The notes beneath the pieces are model-generated. The model was not told the origin of the DNA. It searched no databases and saw only the letters and a list, made by a program, of their open reading frames with translations. A stretch of 64,000 nt of DNA from Fulvia fulva. Its lineage: Eukaryota; Ascomycota; Dothideomycetes; Mycosphaerellales; Mycosphaerellaceae. Location of the stretch: the NCBI RefSeq assembly GCF_020509005.1, contig NC_063015.1, positions 1 through 64,000 of the forward strand, written 5' to 3'. Below are positions 40,669-51,892 of this stretch, piece after piece (positions within the stretch are counted from its first letter, which is position 1; every line of letters begins with the position of its first letter). A program made the translations under genes and the position numbers.

Positions 40669-42855
40669 ATGAGTCATCACAGTCGTCGTAGCTTGAGCAT
40701 AGACCTGTAATACTGATAGGCTGTAGTCTGGCCTCAATGTCGGCAGAGATGACATCAGTCCCCGGAGTCCGTAGATTCTATCGCGTTCATCTGAAACATC
40801 GAAGCTGCTGGCCACGGTCAGCAAAGTGTCGGGCAGTGTCTGCTGGAGCTTTACGACGTTGTAGCTGTGGATGACCGCGTCAAGCTGCATGACCCATTGG
40901 TCTCTTTGTGCTAAAGGGAACCAGCCGTTGAGAGCTGCGTGTCGCACAGCCCTCAGCCCTCGAATCAGAGTCCAGAAGGGTATCTGCGCTGAGCCTGAGT
41001 GCACGATGGGGATCTTTGCAAGCATCGCTTCCTGGTATACCCACAGTCTAGTCCACCATGCGCTGCGCAGGATGTCCATGATGTGATCCTCGCTCAAGTT
41101 AGAGGCAGCTATCTGGTCTTGGATGGTGGACCCGTCCGCAAGTTTCCTCATGCCCTCAAAGGCAGATAACGTGAGCAAGCTGCCTTGGCCCATGTGAATA
41201 TGCACTGTATGAGCTCGACTATATATCCCATGTACAGGCAATATCACGGAAAGCTGAACAGAATATGGCATCATGCCAGAGGCTCACTGCGTCCACATGG
41301 GGGGCGGACTTTCGGCAGTCACGACTTCTGTACACGGCTGTTGTACGGCCAGTCCTTACCTATGGCAGCCAAGTGTGGTCCTTAGGCGAGAGGGCCTGCC
41401 CATCAAAGGGACTCGTCGCGCCGTTAGCGAAGATCCAAAACCAATGCCTAAGGAAGGTCACCGGGGCATATAAGTCGACACCAACAAGGATGCTTGAGCA
41501 CGAGACCGCCATACCGCCGATCGACCTATACATCCAGGGACTACGGACCTCCTACTTGGGCAAGTCGGCACAGTACCCAGTACAGAAGGTCATCGCCAGT
41601 GCAGTCGCAAGGGCCCGCGAATCAGTACCAGCGCACAAGGGCATTCGACCCGGAAACGAGCCGAACTACCGGGCAAGGGACGAACAGCTAGCAACACAAT
41701 GGGAAGGTGAGAAATCGATTGTAGAGCAACTATGGAAAGAGAGGTGGAACAACCAGGTTGTAGGGCATAGTGGACGCCCTCAGCCAGCGGGACAACCTAA
41801 GGAATGGTCAGCTACGAAATCCGCGGTCAAGCACCCCCCGAAGCTCATCCACTACCGCCTTACGAGGGCACAGAGTAGCATAGCAACCCAACTGCGAAGC
41901 GAACACATCGGCCTCCAGGGGTACCTATCATGGAGGAAGGTTCCAGAATACACGAATACTAGCTGCCCCTGTGGCTATCACTCCCAGAACGTACGGCACG
42001 CACTCCTCGTCTGTCCGAGGTGGTCGCTAGGAAGGGGGGAGTGGATGGCAAAGGCGAGGAACCGGACGATTGGGGCACTTCTTAACAACGTTGAGGACCT
42101 ACGGCGCATTACGAACTGGATACTAGAGAAGGGCTGGCTAGAACAGTACCGCCTAGTAGGAGCAGTGCAGGAAGAGAGGAGACGGCGCAGCGCGACGAGA
42201 CCGGCTGGGAGCGGGGGCTAACGGGGTAGTGACATGGACTACGCACGTTCAGAGGGAAAGCTAATCTAGACAAGGAGAAGTCGGGGGCGGGAAGGGTTTT
42301 CACCTATTCGGGGTTCCCTTTGTACATAACAATAGATATATACCTGCATAGGCCGAATAGGGTCCTAGAACAGGGGAATGACAAATCTATCTATCTATAT
42401 ATCCCATGCATAAGTGAGACTATATGATTACGCTCCCCCGTGTTGGTCTGATCGATGCAGATAGCATCTACCCATAGTGGTCGTGCAGTGACGCTGACCA
42501 GTAGAGTCAAAGCTTTCTGCAGGTTTCGTGTTATCGCAAGTGTCTGACCATCGATCGTAATGTGCATTGACTTTGCGTGACTACCCCAGACATAAGACAG
42601 TGCGTCGTATTGGATCTTGGAGTCCTCGAGGCGAGCTTGGCTGAGAGAGCCGATGAGATCTCCTTCATCGTTCGCGAAGAACCGCAAGAGTCGAATCTCA
42701 AGAGTCGCACGATCCAGGTGTCGGTACGACAAGAGCGGTTCGACACCAGGCGTGGACACAAACGACGACGTTTCCATCTCTTCGATATCGCCATCTAATC
42801 CCAGTGCCACCGGCCGACGCGCTTCAAAGCGCCAGTCAGAGATGACGTACGACAT
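40666..42855 (-). pseudogene. HET-domain gene (third) split by a LINE and cut by a MITE
   Basis: From ATG 42855 the minus strand encodes a HET N-terminus: LEIRLLRFF, YDALSYVWGSHAKSMHI, LWVDAICIDQTNTGERNH. At 42394 it is interrupted by a 1162-base LINE fragment, and on the other side continues AWWTRLWVYQEAML, FDVSDERDRIYGLRGLM and PDYSLSVLQVYA before a stop at 40666-40668 formed by the MITE end. Leaving out the LINE and one copy of its 14-base duplication gives exactly 338 codons with no stop, which shows the gene was open before the insertion. HET proteins act in vegetative incompatibility and usually have longer C-termini, probably lost to the MITE. Confidence 0.88.
41233..42394 (+). mobile_element. 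5'-truncated LINE (Tad-like non-LTR retrotransposon)
   Basis: A frame from about 41235 to 42221 encodes the end of a LINE polyprotein: RLLYTAVVRPVLTYGSQVWS, then KIQNQCLRKVTGAYKSTPT, and a terminal zinc knuckle CPCGYHSQNVRHALLVC, typical of Tad/I-type elements in fungi. The 14-base target duplication CTATATATCCCATG is at 41219-41232 and 42395-42408. The 3' end is a short TCTA repeat rather than poly(A). Only the last part of ORF2 is present; the coding frame itself has no stop and shows no RIP, so the insertion is fairly young. Confidence 0.92.
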
Positions 42856-43471
42856 ACTCTCAACGAGTGTGAACAGCAGGAGGATTATGGCGAACAGGAG
42901 ACTTGACCTTGATTCATGCTGCACAAACGCGGAGCTCGAGCTACCAATACGCCTCTGCAAGGATTAGCAAAGTCGCGGAATCGTGACGAGCGGGCTGCAC
43001 GGAGTGCCGCATAACGGCTACGTCGACGATTTGTGAGCTCAAAATGGGCGCAGGTAGTAGGGAAGGGCTGTCAGACAAGTGTGTCGTAGACGTCAAAGCT
43101 AGACAACACAAGTTTCCTTTCGTCTGTTCTCACTCGTTGTCTTCGCCCCGCGCAGTCATCCGGACGCGACTATTCTAGTCCAAGCCGACATGCGAGGCGC
43201 GCGCGTGTGCATTGACCCCTGCCTCTTATATTGGAAACCTGCACAATGTCTGTTCCCGGCACACGCGCCAGGACGTGAGATCCTACATACAACGAGAAAT
43301 CGCTCGCCGAAAACGGAAGACCTTGCATGCATGGCGGTGTTTGTGCCACTCATGCCCAGTATTCATCATGACAGTCCGGTCTGGAATGGCCACGAATGAA
43401 TTCATCATTACTACCACCTCTTCTCGAACCTCGGCCACCACTCAGATCCCGCCCCTATCTTCCTCCTCTTA
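42856..43471. other. Upstream region of the HET gene, nothing recognised
   Basis: About 615 bases. The HET frame stays open without ATG up to about 42960, so a 5' exon or leader could extend here. The rest contains no recognised gene. Confidence 0.4.
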
Positions 43472-43891
43472 TCAGTCCGCCATAGTAACACACTGCTCTC
43501 CGCTCTCCCCCCCACCCACCCCAATCCCGACACTCGGACTCCCCAACCCAGGCGGCCCGCTATCATGCCTATAATACCTAACCCTCGGCTGCTTCGACGA
43601 CCTCCTGGTCCTCTCCCCATCCGATGGCGAGTCCGCACCAGCATGTAAACTCGCATGCGATGGACTCGTATGCACCTTCCCCTGCCGCTCCACCATCAAC
43701 TGCCCATTAAGATCCGACACCTGTGCCTGCAAGATGATAACTTGCTCAGACAACTCATTGACCTGCTGCTGCAGAGCCACTAGCAGCTCTTTCAGCTCGA
43801 TGCTATTGCGGCGTAGGTTGGCGGTGTTGTTGGCGACCATGACGAGGAGGGATTCGCCGGTGTTGGTGTTGGTGGGATTGTGGAGGTCCAT
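43472..43891 (-). CDS. Small coiled-coil protein, 139 residues, unknown
   Basis: ATG 43891 opens a 139-residue frame. Residues 30-70 form a clear leucine heptad pattern (LKELLVALQQQVNELSEQVI, then LQAQVSDLNGQL), a parallel coiled coil of about six heptads. The C-terminus is Ser/Arg-rich then Gly-rich and probably disordered. I do not recognise a family. Low-complexity ends are a reason for caution, but the heptad pattern is unlikely by chance. It lies upstream of the karyopherin gene on the same strand without being part of it. Confidence 0.55.
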   Translation of the reverse strand: MDLHNPTNTNTGESLLVMVANNTANLRRNSIELKELLVALQQQVNELSEQVIILQAQVSDLNGQLMVERQGKVHTSPSHASLHAGADSPSDGERTRRSSKQPRVRYYRHDSGPPGLGSPSVGIGVGGGESGEQCVTMAD

Positions 43892-44371
43892 TTTGATGTT
43901 TTGCTTCTTTCGTCGGAGCTATGTGTTTGATCGATTTAGTGCCATGCTGTGGATAGTGAGATCTCGAGTCAAGCTGTCGTGACTGTCAGGAGATGTTCAG
44001 CGCCGACGTCAGCGACTAGGACGAGGCTGTGAGGAGTGTCAGGGATGCTGGCTTGGCACGCAGTCTAGAGCGAGATCCCCGCTGCCGGAAGACCGTCTTG
44101 AAGCTTTGGGACCTGCAGTGCAAATGGTTGTACGATAGAGCTGTTTTGTAATGGGGACATTATATCGAAGTAGACATTGTGCCCTGACCAACTATCAGCT
44201 ACACGATTCGGTATCTGCCCAGCCTGAGAGAGGTTCTTCAAGCGCACCAGAAGCACGCGCGCACCAGGGTCACCAATTCTTGGACGAAAAGCGGACCAGG
44301 TCATACGACCAAGAGCAGGGCTAGCCTAAAGTTGATTTCGTAACGTCCGCTTGCCGGGATGCATCAATCTT
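43892..44371. other. Spacer with one small doubtful frame
   Basis: The 480 bases contain a 79-codon minus-strand frame at 44304-44065 that starts MTWSAFRPRIGDPGARVL and matches nothing I know. It might be a remnant or a chance frame. The rest holds the 3' end of the karyopherin transcript. Confidence 0.35.
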
Positions 44372-47300
44372 CTAGATGATGCCAAGAGCCGAGAACCCCT
44401 TCACGACATCCTGATCCACATTCACCAACCACTGCGCCCGGAACTGCTCATACCCACCACTCGCAGCAATAGTCTGCTGCAGATAATGCTTGATCCATTC
44501 CGGCAGATTGATGCTGTGGACCTGATCACTATCCGCCAGTAACCGCCTTCGAACATCCTCTGGTGCCTCGGGGCCATCGGTGTAGCCATTCGAGGGCCCG
44601 CTGCGTACGAGTGAGTCGCCGCCTACATCTGCTGCATCCTCTCTCAGCTCAGTGACGACGTCAGTCCATGTTGTCATCAGACTTTGCAGGCTCATCAGGA
44701 TGAACGGTTGGCCGGTCTCGAGCAGTTTTGTGAGTGCGAGGCACATTAATTTTCGTCTGCTGGGGTCGCCGATGTTCTCGAAGTGGGAGAACCATTCTTC
44801 GAGTAGCCACTTCATCAGTGCTTCCAGTGGCTGTTGCTCGGAGAATGCAACAGATGCGGAGTACTGCAGGGTATGCATGAAGCCGTCCAGAGAGCACAAG
44901 ATGGCACGAGCGAATATCGCAAAGTAGTCGGTCTCGACGATGCCAGCGACTGTAGCCTCTTTGGCATTTGGCCCGGTGGTGCAATGTGCCAGGTAGCTAC
45001 CACGAAGGGCACGAATCAGCTTTGGAAAGAGACCGACATCTCCTGTCTCTGGATCTGACGCCTGAGCGAGCTCGTACATGATCATGAACGAGGCGTCATT
45101 GAAGTTGCCTAATGGAAGTGTAGAGGCGACGTCTGGACTCTGACTGTAGCGAAGTATGGTCTCGAGCAGAGTACAGACAGATCCATTTGCTTCTGGTCGA
45201 AGTGAACCCATTAGCTTCGAAAGTGCAATAAACATAGCAGGTCGAACTGGCGCAGATAGCATGTGCTGTGGTGCGAGAATGAAGTACGACTCTGTTATCT
45301 CCAGTGCTTTCCGCAGACCGTCTGAGCCAAGCTCGTAAAGTGGATAGAGGTACTGCACGAGGTCAAGGAGCTGAGGCGAAGCCGAGTCTGTGGGTGTCTG
45401 TACCAGGACGGCTCCCCAGAGCTCTAGTGCGTCTTCGAGCAAGTAGACTTGTGTTTCCGAGCCTGGCTCAACGGCACCCTTAATGATAGGGAACACCAAT
45501 GGATGCAGTGGCAACGAGTCGCCTTTCATGGCATTGACAAGTCGTGCCAGTACGGTCAGTACAGCTTGCTTCATCAGATGCTCCTCGCCAGAGTCTTCCC
45601 AAAGACCTGGTAGCAGGCTCACAATGCGCTCGGCGAAGGGTGTGATGTGGCTATCGAGCCTCTCCACAAGCGCACTGATGGTGTTCAGCAGTGCCATCTT
45701 GGTATCCGTCAGCTCGACTTCCCCGATCAGCTGCATTAGCTGTGTGAGCACGGTTTGGGCGTAGGGCAAGAATTGTTCTGGCTTGAACTCCCAGTCATTT
45801 GCGATGTTCAAGAACTGTCGTCCCGCCGTAACTCGCACAACCTGATCGTTGAGCTGGTCGTCGGGATTCAATAAATGCTGGAAGATCTGATACACCAGGG
45901 GCTTGCTTTCATCTGATATCTTGATCGGAATCCACTGCGCAAGAAGGATTGATGCACGACGTCTCAGTATGTTATAGCCGGGAGCTTCTTTCTGAACCTC
46001 GACGACAAGGACATCCCTGACGAAAGCGTCGAAGTCGAGCTGCTCATGCACGACTGCTGCGGAGAGACCAATGGCTGTATACACAGAATCCTTGAACAGC
46101 ACATCGTCATTCTGTTGATTCGCCACCGAGTAAAGGACACTCAACAGAGGTTGAACGATGATGTCTTTGTAGTTGATGGCGAGGTCCAGGAAGAGCTTCT
46201 CCGAGCATGAGCGCACAGAGAATTCCCAGTCTTCCCCATCGCCTTCTTCACGCTTCTCCCACTCTTCGGGCTCTTCTTGCCACTCGCGCAAGTCACTAGC
46301 TCTGAACACGAAGAACTTGGTGACCAGAGTTTCCATGGCTTCGCGGACGAAGCTCTCGGTCAGAAGTGTCTGCTTGAGTACGTCGGTCGCACGTTTCTTC
46401 TCCTCTTTGTCTTCCGGTGTCTTGTATTTGAACGTCTGAGTCGGATTATGCACCATCTTAACACAGGCGCGGATCAACAATAAGCCTTTGAGAGCGATCT
46501 TCTCAGTGAAAGGCTTGTCGTCTGAGGCATCGCCGTCAGTACCGATTTGCGTACTTCGCGAAGCCGCAACAGTGGCTTCTTTCGAGCCGAAGACGTTCCC
46601 AAACTCCTTCACCAGACTCCAGTACGAACTCGTCAACTCGAGTGAGTTGGGGAGAAGGGCGAACGCAGCAGGATGATCGCGTGCCATTTCGTGGTGGAGC
46701 TTTGCGAGTTGTACAGTATGCTTCCCGAGTAGCACAACTGCTTCCTGTGGGAGGCCACTATTGGATGCCGAGGGTAAGGATATGAATGAGCTCAAGTGGT
46801 GCAACGTTAAAGTCCAGAAAGAGACCACATCTGCATCACGGTTGGGATGCTCGTAGCCAAAGATCAATAACCGCCGAAGGGCTTTGATAGCCAGAAGACC
46901 GTATTCCATGTCCTCGGCGGTAGGCTTATGCTGCCATGCATCGACAGTACGAGCGTAGATGCCGCCGACCACAGCCAAGATTTCCGGCGTTGCTGCTTGC
47001 AAGTACTGTCGAGTGCGCTGTAACCGGCCAGTGGAAAGTTCCTTGATAATGTGTAGCAGCGTCAGCAGCGCATTTCGCGACCGGACTGGAGTCATGCCTG
47101 GCCCGCGCATTGCATCTAGAAAGCACGAGATGGCCGCCGGCCAGTCATTGGGGTACTCATACCTGGCGATCTTCGCAACAACCAGCGCGGCCTGCAAAGC
47201 TAATCGCCTGTCCTCCTGGCCGAGCGCTCCTTCCAAAAGCCATCCTCGTATGACTTGCTTGTCGCTACTTGACACGGCATTCGTTGCAGTTTTCCGCCAG

Positions 47301-47548
47301 TACTTGTCGATGCCGTTCTTGAGTTGGATGATGGCCAGATAGCGGACTTCGATGGGCAAAGCGGTAGTCAGATATGCCTCTTGTAAGCCGCGGTAGTAGC
47401 CAGGTTCTTTCTCCCATTGCGCGAGCTGCTTCGTCCCGGTCTGGATCTGGTTCGGATGCGAGGAAGACGCTGCTTGTAAGGTGGAAACGATGTTCTCTGT
47501 GGAAAGTGGATTGGCCTCGCCGGGCACCTCGATGGTGAAGGAAGGCAT
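44372..47548 (-). CDS. kap120: Karyopherin of the importin-11/Kap120 family
   Basis: One intronless frame of 1058 residues from ATG 47548. The importin-beta N-terminal (IBN) domain is at about residues 35-110: QLAQWEKEPGYYRGLQEAYL, VRYLAIIQLKNGIDKYWRKT, with the family's KNGIDKYWR signature, followed by ALQAALVVAKIARYEYPNDWP. The remainder is all-helical, as HEAT repeats, with an acidic loop in the middle (EEPEEWEKREEGDGEDWEF). Length and motifs match importin-11 and yeast Kap120, which carry proteins into the nucleus and, in yeast, also support 60S ribosomal subunit maturation. Upstream lies an 850-base gap, then a divergent F-box-like gene. Confidence 0.93.
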   Translation of the reverse strand: MPSFTIEVPGEANPLSTENIVSTLQAASSSHPNQIQTGTKQLAQWEKEPGYYRGLQEAYLTTALPIEVRYLAIIQLKNGIDKYWRKTATNAVSSSDKQVIRGWLLEGALGQEDRRLALQAALVVAKIARYEYPNDWPAAISCFLDAMRGPGMTPVRSRNALLTLLHIIKELSTGRLQRTRQYLQAATPEILAVVGGIYARTVDAWQHKPTAEDMEYGLLAIKALRRLLIFGYEHPNRDADVVSFWTLTLHHLSSFISLPSASNSGLPQEAVVLLGKHTVQLAKLHHEMARDHPAAFALLPNSLELTSSYWSLVKEFGNVFGSKEATVAASRSTQIGTDGDASDDKPFTEKIALKGLLLIRACVKMVHNPTQTFKYKTPEDKEEKKRATDVLKQTLLTESFVREAMETLVTKFFVFRASDLREWQEEPEEWEKREEGDGEDWEFSVRSCSEKLFLDLAINYKDIIVQPLLSVLYSVANQQNDDVLFKDSVYTAIGLSAAVVHEQLDFDAFVRDVLVVEVQKEAPGYNILRRRASILLAQWIPIKISDESKPLVYQIFQHLLNPDDQLNDQVVRVTAGRQFLNIANDWEFKPEQFLPYAQTVLTQLMQLIGEVELTDTKMALLNTISALVERLDSHITPFAERIVSLLPGLWEDSGEEHLMKQAVLTVLARLVNAMKGDSLPLHPLVFPIIKGAVEPGSETQVYLLEDALELWGAVLVQTPTDSASPQLLDLVQYLYPLYELGSDGLRKALEITESYFILAPQHMLSAPVRPAMFIALSKLMGSLRPEANGSVCTLLETILRYSQSPDVASTLPLGNFNDASFMIMYELAQASDPETGDVGLFPKLIRALRGSYLAHCTTGPNAKEATVAGIVETDYFAIFARAILCSLDGFMHTLQYSASVAFSEQQPLEALMKWLLEEWFSHFENIGDPSRRKLMCLALTKLLETGQPFILMSLQSLMTTWTDVVTELREDAADVGGDSLVRSGPSNGYTDGPEAPEDVRRRLLADSDQVHSINLPEWIKHYLQQTIAASGGYEQFRAQWLVNVDQDVVKGFSALGII

Positions 47549-48398
47549 ATTACCTGGCGTCCTATTGGGAGTCTTGTAGAGTGTTGTAGAGATCCTTTTC
47601 TGGATTCTGCGTGAGATATGGTCTCTACCGCCTAGATCTGCGATGCTCCACCATCCTGGCTGGTGAGTCGATATGTGATGTTTGTTGTAGCCGTGTCGGT
47701 GTTTGTGGCAAGAAGAGCCGATGTGCGCAGACCAAAGTGTGCTAGCGCGAGCGGATCATCCCGCTCGTGCGTACCTCCAGCAAATTTCGACGCGCTGCAT
47801 CCTTCCTTTCTCTTCTTCAACCATGAAAGTATTACGACGCAGTGATGGAATTAGGCATGTCGAGTCTCTTCCCGTTGAGCGAGATGTTGAAATGGCTGCG
47901 GAGAGCAACAGCCGCTTTCAAGAAGCAATTCGAGCAGTAAATTCGTCTTGTCTCCCGTTAGGCGAGCTACAATCACAGCATCACATGATGAATGCACAAA
48001 GCTCTGAAGCTTGACGACGCCACCGCCGCGTGACCTCTCTCATCACCTCTCATCGCGACCGGCATCCGGCAGCGACATCTACGAGTACACGACTCCGCAC
48101 TTCCCTTGTCTTACTGTCTCGTACCTGCCCACCAACCTTCCACTTCCAAGCCTCCTCATGTCCTGCAGCACCCACCCAGCACTTGACACTACCATCCACG
48201 GCAAGAACCACCACTCGTCCGCCGCTGCAGCCGTGACCATGGCTGCATAGGCTTGCGCGGGTTGTCACGCGAGCAAAGATGGCCTGCCTGGAAGGACTCA
48301 AGTCCAGTGAATAGGTGGCCGTACCATTGCAACATCCCTCCATTACCTACGGACGACACCATCCATCATTACAGACACCCGCGACGACATCGAAAGTC
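47549..48398. promoter_or_regulatory. Upstream region between karyopherin and F-box-like gene 3
   Basis: Divergent start codons are 850 bases apart. Several open frames occur on the plus strand (for example 47703-48014) but none resembles a protein. C-rich leader sequence precedes 48399. Confidence 0.4.
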
Positions 48399-49299
48399 AT
48401 GGCACCACGTCATAAGAAGATGGCCTCAGTCGCCAGCACAGCTCCCTCCTCCGCCATGTCCTCGCGCATGACTTCGCGCGCTTCTTCGCCAGCGCCCACA
48501 AAGAGACAGCCATTCCGCTTCTTCGACCTACCGAGCGAACTGCGGCTTAGGATATACGAGTATGCGCTATGGACACCGAAGCCGGTAGATCTGGGTGAGC
48601 AGAAGCACAAGATCACGTCTGAAGGAGCAACTACTAACGAATGCCGCAGTCTCCGACAACTTCCGCACGATTCTGCCACGCCTCGCACTCTTCCTCGTTT
48701 CTCGCCGCATGCACAGCGAAGCATACCCTGTCTTCTACGCCCAACCGATACGCTTGTTCCCGGATGCACGCTCGCGCTTCTACAAGACCAAGAAGCCACT
48801 GTTGCAGCGACTTCCGACCAAGTACCGCGAGGCAATTACCACACTTGAGCTACAGCTGGGCCCGGGCTGGTCACGGATTCCACTGAATCAGAACACGCGA
48901 TCGCAACTCGGCCTCATGGAATGCAAGAGCTTAAGAACATTGAAGGTCTTCATCGAGCTGGATCCTACCAACGACATGATCTTCGAGGGGTTCCGCGGGG
49001 ACAATGCGACCTCAGACACTTACAAATGGCACTGCGTTCAGCTCCTGGCCGGCATCATGGAGCAAGTGCCAAGTTTGGAGGTCGTTGAGTTCGATGCATA
49101 CCCGTCTGTTGCAAAGAATGGACCTCTCGTATCAGCATTGATCAGGAAGGTCAAAGAAGGAGGAAAGAAGTTGGTCTACGGACCACTGCGACGGTGGGAC
49201 AAAGATGACAATGAGCCAGGTCTTATCGGGTTGGAAGCAGCTATGGCGAGCATGGTTATTGGAAGTAACGCGCCGCAGTCTGTCGCTGTGACAGCTTAG
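48399..49299 (+). CDS. F-box-like fungal protein, two exons, 281 residues
   Basis: Exons 48399-48594 and 48650-49299 join across a 55-base intron with GTGAGC donor, CTACTAAC branch and CGCAG acceptor; the sum is 846 bases. The N-terminus is Ser/Ala-rich and basic. FRFFDLPSELRLRIYEYAL at residues 40-60 is the LPxELRxxIY motif that marks a large group of fungal F-box-like proteins. The rest contains LFLVSRRMHSEAYPVFYAQP, typical of the same group, and ends in a helical region. Partners are unknown. Unlike the two paralogs at 36931 and 38515, this gene is intact and belongs to a different subfamily. Confidence 0.85.
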
Positions 49300-49739
49300 A
49301 GAGCATGCGATTGTTACCATAGAGTGTTTCCCTGCATGCATGTTGGGAGGATCGCTTCCAACTGAAGTACTTCCCTCCGTCGTGTGGATGTCATGACCTA
49401 GGGCCGCTCAGTACATAGCCCTGAGACATGACATTATACAAAGAGACGCTGCGTCTGTCAGTCGTCTCCTGGGCATCGAGCATTCACAGGATTATCCAGG
49501 CGAGCGACACGCGGATAAACAGTTTAAGCGCCGCCCGCACTTCACCTCGGCAATGCGTCAATGCATCCACTCGACATTAAGCTGTCGATTCGTGAACATC
49601 ACCAAGCTCTGCTAACATTGACCATATTACTCTTGTACATCGCATGTCACTGCAACCTCTTGGACTCAGAACAAGTATCGCTCACTCTCCCATCTTCCTC
49701 CATTCCTTACCTCCCTCTCCCCCACCCACCACCACAACC
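49300..49739. promoter_or_regulatory. Upstream region of the alcohol dehydrogenase gene
   Basis: 440 bases with no gene. The final 60 bases are C/T-rich and then ACCACCACAACC directly before the ATG, a typical fungal leader. Confidence 0.45.
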
Positions 49740-51018
49740 ATGACCACCTCCGAAAAGATCCTCCAACCCACCGACTTTGTCGGCTGGATGGGCCTCGACA
49801 ACAAAAGCTCCCAAGGCACCATGGTCTGGCAACAATTCCCCGACCCCAAGCCCTTCGAAGAAACCGACATCGACATTGAAATCTCCCACTGCGGAATCTG
49901 CGGTAGCGACATCCACACGCTGCGATCGGGCTGGGGGCCTACGCCGTATCCGGTCTGTGTGGGTCATGAGATTGTGGGTAAGGCGGTGCGGGTTGGGAGC
50001 AAGGCGGAGAAGGGGATTAAGGTTGGGGATAGGGTGGGGGTTGGGGCGCAGAATGGGGGGTGTTTGAGGGGGGATTGTGAGGAGTGTAGTGAGGGGTTGG
50101 AGCAGTATTGTGGGAGGAGTGTTAGTACTTTTGCGGATAAGGTGAGCGGTGCATCGTGAGGGCAGGGTGGTGGATAGGGCAGTCCTTTGGTGTACTGACC
50201 TGCATGCTTGCAGTATCCGAATGGAGGCACTTCGTATGGTGGTTATGCGAATTACCATAGAGCGCCTTCGCATTTCGTGTTTAAGATTCCGGATGCGATA
50301 CCGTCGGCTGAGGCGGCGCCTATGCTGTGTGGTGGTATCACGGTCTATTCGCCTCTGGTAGACAATGGGTGCGGTCCTGGTAAAAGAGTTGGAATCATAG
50401 GCGTGGGCGGTCTGGGGTGAGTACTCCGGATGTCAGGGCTGTGTGTATCGGCATACCTTGCGCCGTTGCTCAGCGGACCCCAAGCAAGATCCTCAAGCAC
50501 AGCTAACATGCTTCCCTCACAGCCACTTCGGACTCCTCTTCGCTCGCGCTCTCGGTGCTGACAAGGTCGTCGGCATCTCCCGCAAAAACAACAAACGCAA
50601 CGATGTTCTAGCGATGGGTGCAGATGCTTACATCGCCACCGAAGACGACAAGAACTGGCACAAAACCCACGCCCGCTCCCTCGACTTGATAATCTGCACC
50701 GTCTCCTCCCCCAAAATGCCTCTCTCCCGATACCTCCAGCTCCTCCGCACAAAGGGCACTTTTATTCAAGTCGGCGCACCAGAGGATAAGTTGCCGGACA
50801 TGAGCGCTTTTCATTTCATAGGGAAAGGTGTGAAGTTTGGAGGAAGCATGATTGGGAGTCCGAGGCAAATTGAGGAGATGTTGGAGCTGGTGGCGAGGAA
50901 GGGGATCAAGCCGTGGATCTCGCATTATGATATGAAGGATGCGAATAAGGCGGTGGTGGATTTTGAGGAGGGGAAGGCGAGGTATAGGATTACCTTGGAG
51001 AATCGGAGGGATAGGTGA
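49740..51018 (+). CDS. Zinc alcohol dehydrogenase, cinnamyl-alcohol/ADH6 type
   Basis: Exons 49740-50141, 50214-50416 and 50523-51018 (introns 72 and 106 bases) encode 366 residues. The catalytic zinc motif is CGICGSDIHTLRSGWG (near residue 58) with GHEIVGKAVRVG; the structural zinc loop is GGCLRGDCEECSEGLEQYC with four cysteines. The Rossmann fold shows GIIGVGGLGHFGLLFARALG across the second intron, and ISRKNNKRNDVLAMGADAY after it. Members such as yeast Adh6/Adh7 reduce medium-chain and aromatic aldehydes with NADPH; the SRKNNK segment after the second strand fits NADPH preference. GC-rich and G-rich third positions in exon 1 differ from exon 3 but both are coding. Function at this level is secure, the physiological substrate is not. 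Confidence 0.93.
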
Positions 51019-51318
51019 GGTGGTTCGGGAAGTATCGAAGCAATGAGGTCGAGCACCTGTGGGATCAAGATGGGATCTGGCGTAAAGTGCTGACCATTTC
51101 ATCAAGGTGATCTGCCGAGATGCGATTCCAAAGCTTATCTTCCTGGTTGCTTCGCTCAAAGGAGATGCGAAGATCTTGCTTTCTTGATACGAGGGTTGGT
51201 CCTTCCAGACAGCTTGTCCTCTTCGTCCTTTTCCGTCCGCAGTATCACAGAGACATATTTCAACGCAAATCCACAGCAACGCTCAGAACAGCAAAGCGTA
51301 GGGCTCCCATGTCCAATC
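51019..51318. other. Spacer up to the X2 terminal repeat
   Basis: 300 bases, 3' flank of the dehydrogenase gene. No gene or repeat seen. Confidence 0.5.
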
Positions 51319-51441
51319 GGTGAATTACTCCGACAGTGACAATTATGTCAAGAATTACTACGACAGGGACCATTATGTATTTCTTACTCCGACAGGGATC
51401 TGCAGGGTATCCATATTACTGCCATAGGGACCATTATTGCC
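51319..51441 (+). repeat. Terminal repeat of X2
   Basis: Begins GGTGAATTACTCCGACAGTG, then three further units with the CGACAGGGA-type core. It resembles the right end of X1 more than the left. Confidence 0.85.
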
Positions 51442-51458
51442 ACATCGTCGCATTCTCA

Positions 51459-51515
51459 CCCTAACGTATTTAACCTACTCTCCTATTCCAGCAGAGCACG
51501 TTAAGTAAGTTAGGG
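51459..51515. repeat. Imperfect hairpin inside X2 end
   Basis: CCCTAACGTATTTAACCTAC pairs with the segment ending GTTAAGTAAGTTAGGG, with a few mismatches; it corresponds to 36621-36677 in inverted orientation. Confidence 0.8.
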
Positions 51516-51652
51516 CAAGGCCAGAAACGCATAGCCTTATGAAGGCGAATGATCGTGAGCTACTAAGCTATAAGCAGGTTAATCGTAGAGGTGAATGAAC
51601 GAGAGGCACGAGCAGGGCAATGAGAGGATACGAGTAGGTTAATCGTAGAGAT

Positions 51653-51887
51653 TGTTGAACAGGTTCGGATCGATGGCAGTGGAGTGGAGTAAGAGATTAA
51701 TCTTCAACTGACTAATTGCACGAGTATGTAGCAATATATCAGGAACCAATGTGTTGATTATGTTGGACGTCTATCTAAGCTAAAGGGGAGAGAAGGTATC
51801 TCCCTACAGGCTGAGTCATCGTGGATGCCTCAGGCTGCCAGATCACTTCCTAATTGTTGACCCCCTTTGAGATGCTACATCTTAACA
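51653..51887. repeat. Solo LTR (235 bases) in X2, little mutated
   Basis: TGTT...AACA with GAGAT on both sides (51648-51652, 51888-51892). It has more CA/TG than the copies nested in the gypsy elements, for example GATGGCAGTGGAGTGG where the others read GATAGTAGCGGAGTGG. It interrupts the X tandem repeats. Confidence 0.93.
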
Positions 51888-51892
51888 GAGAT

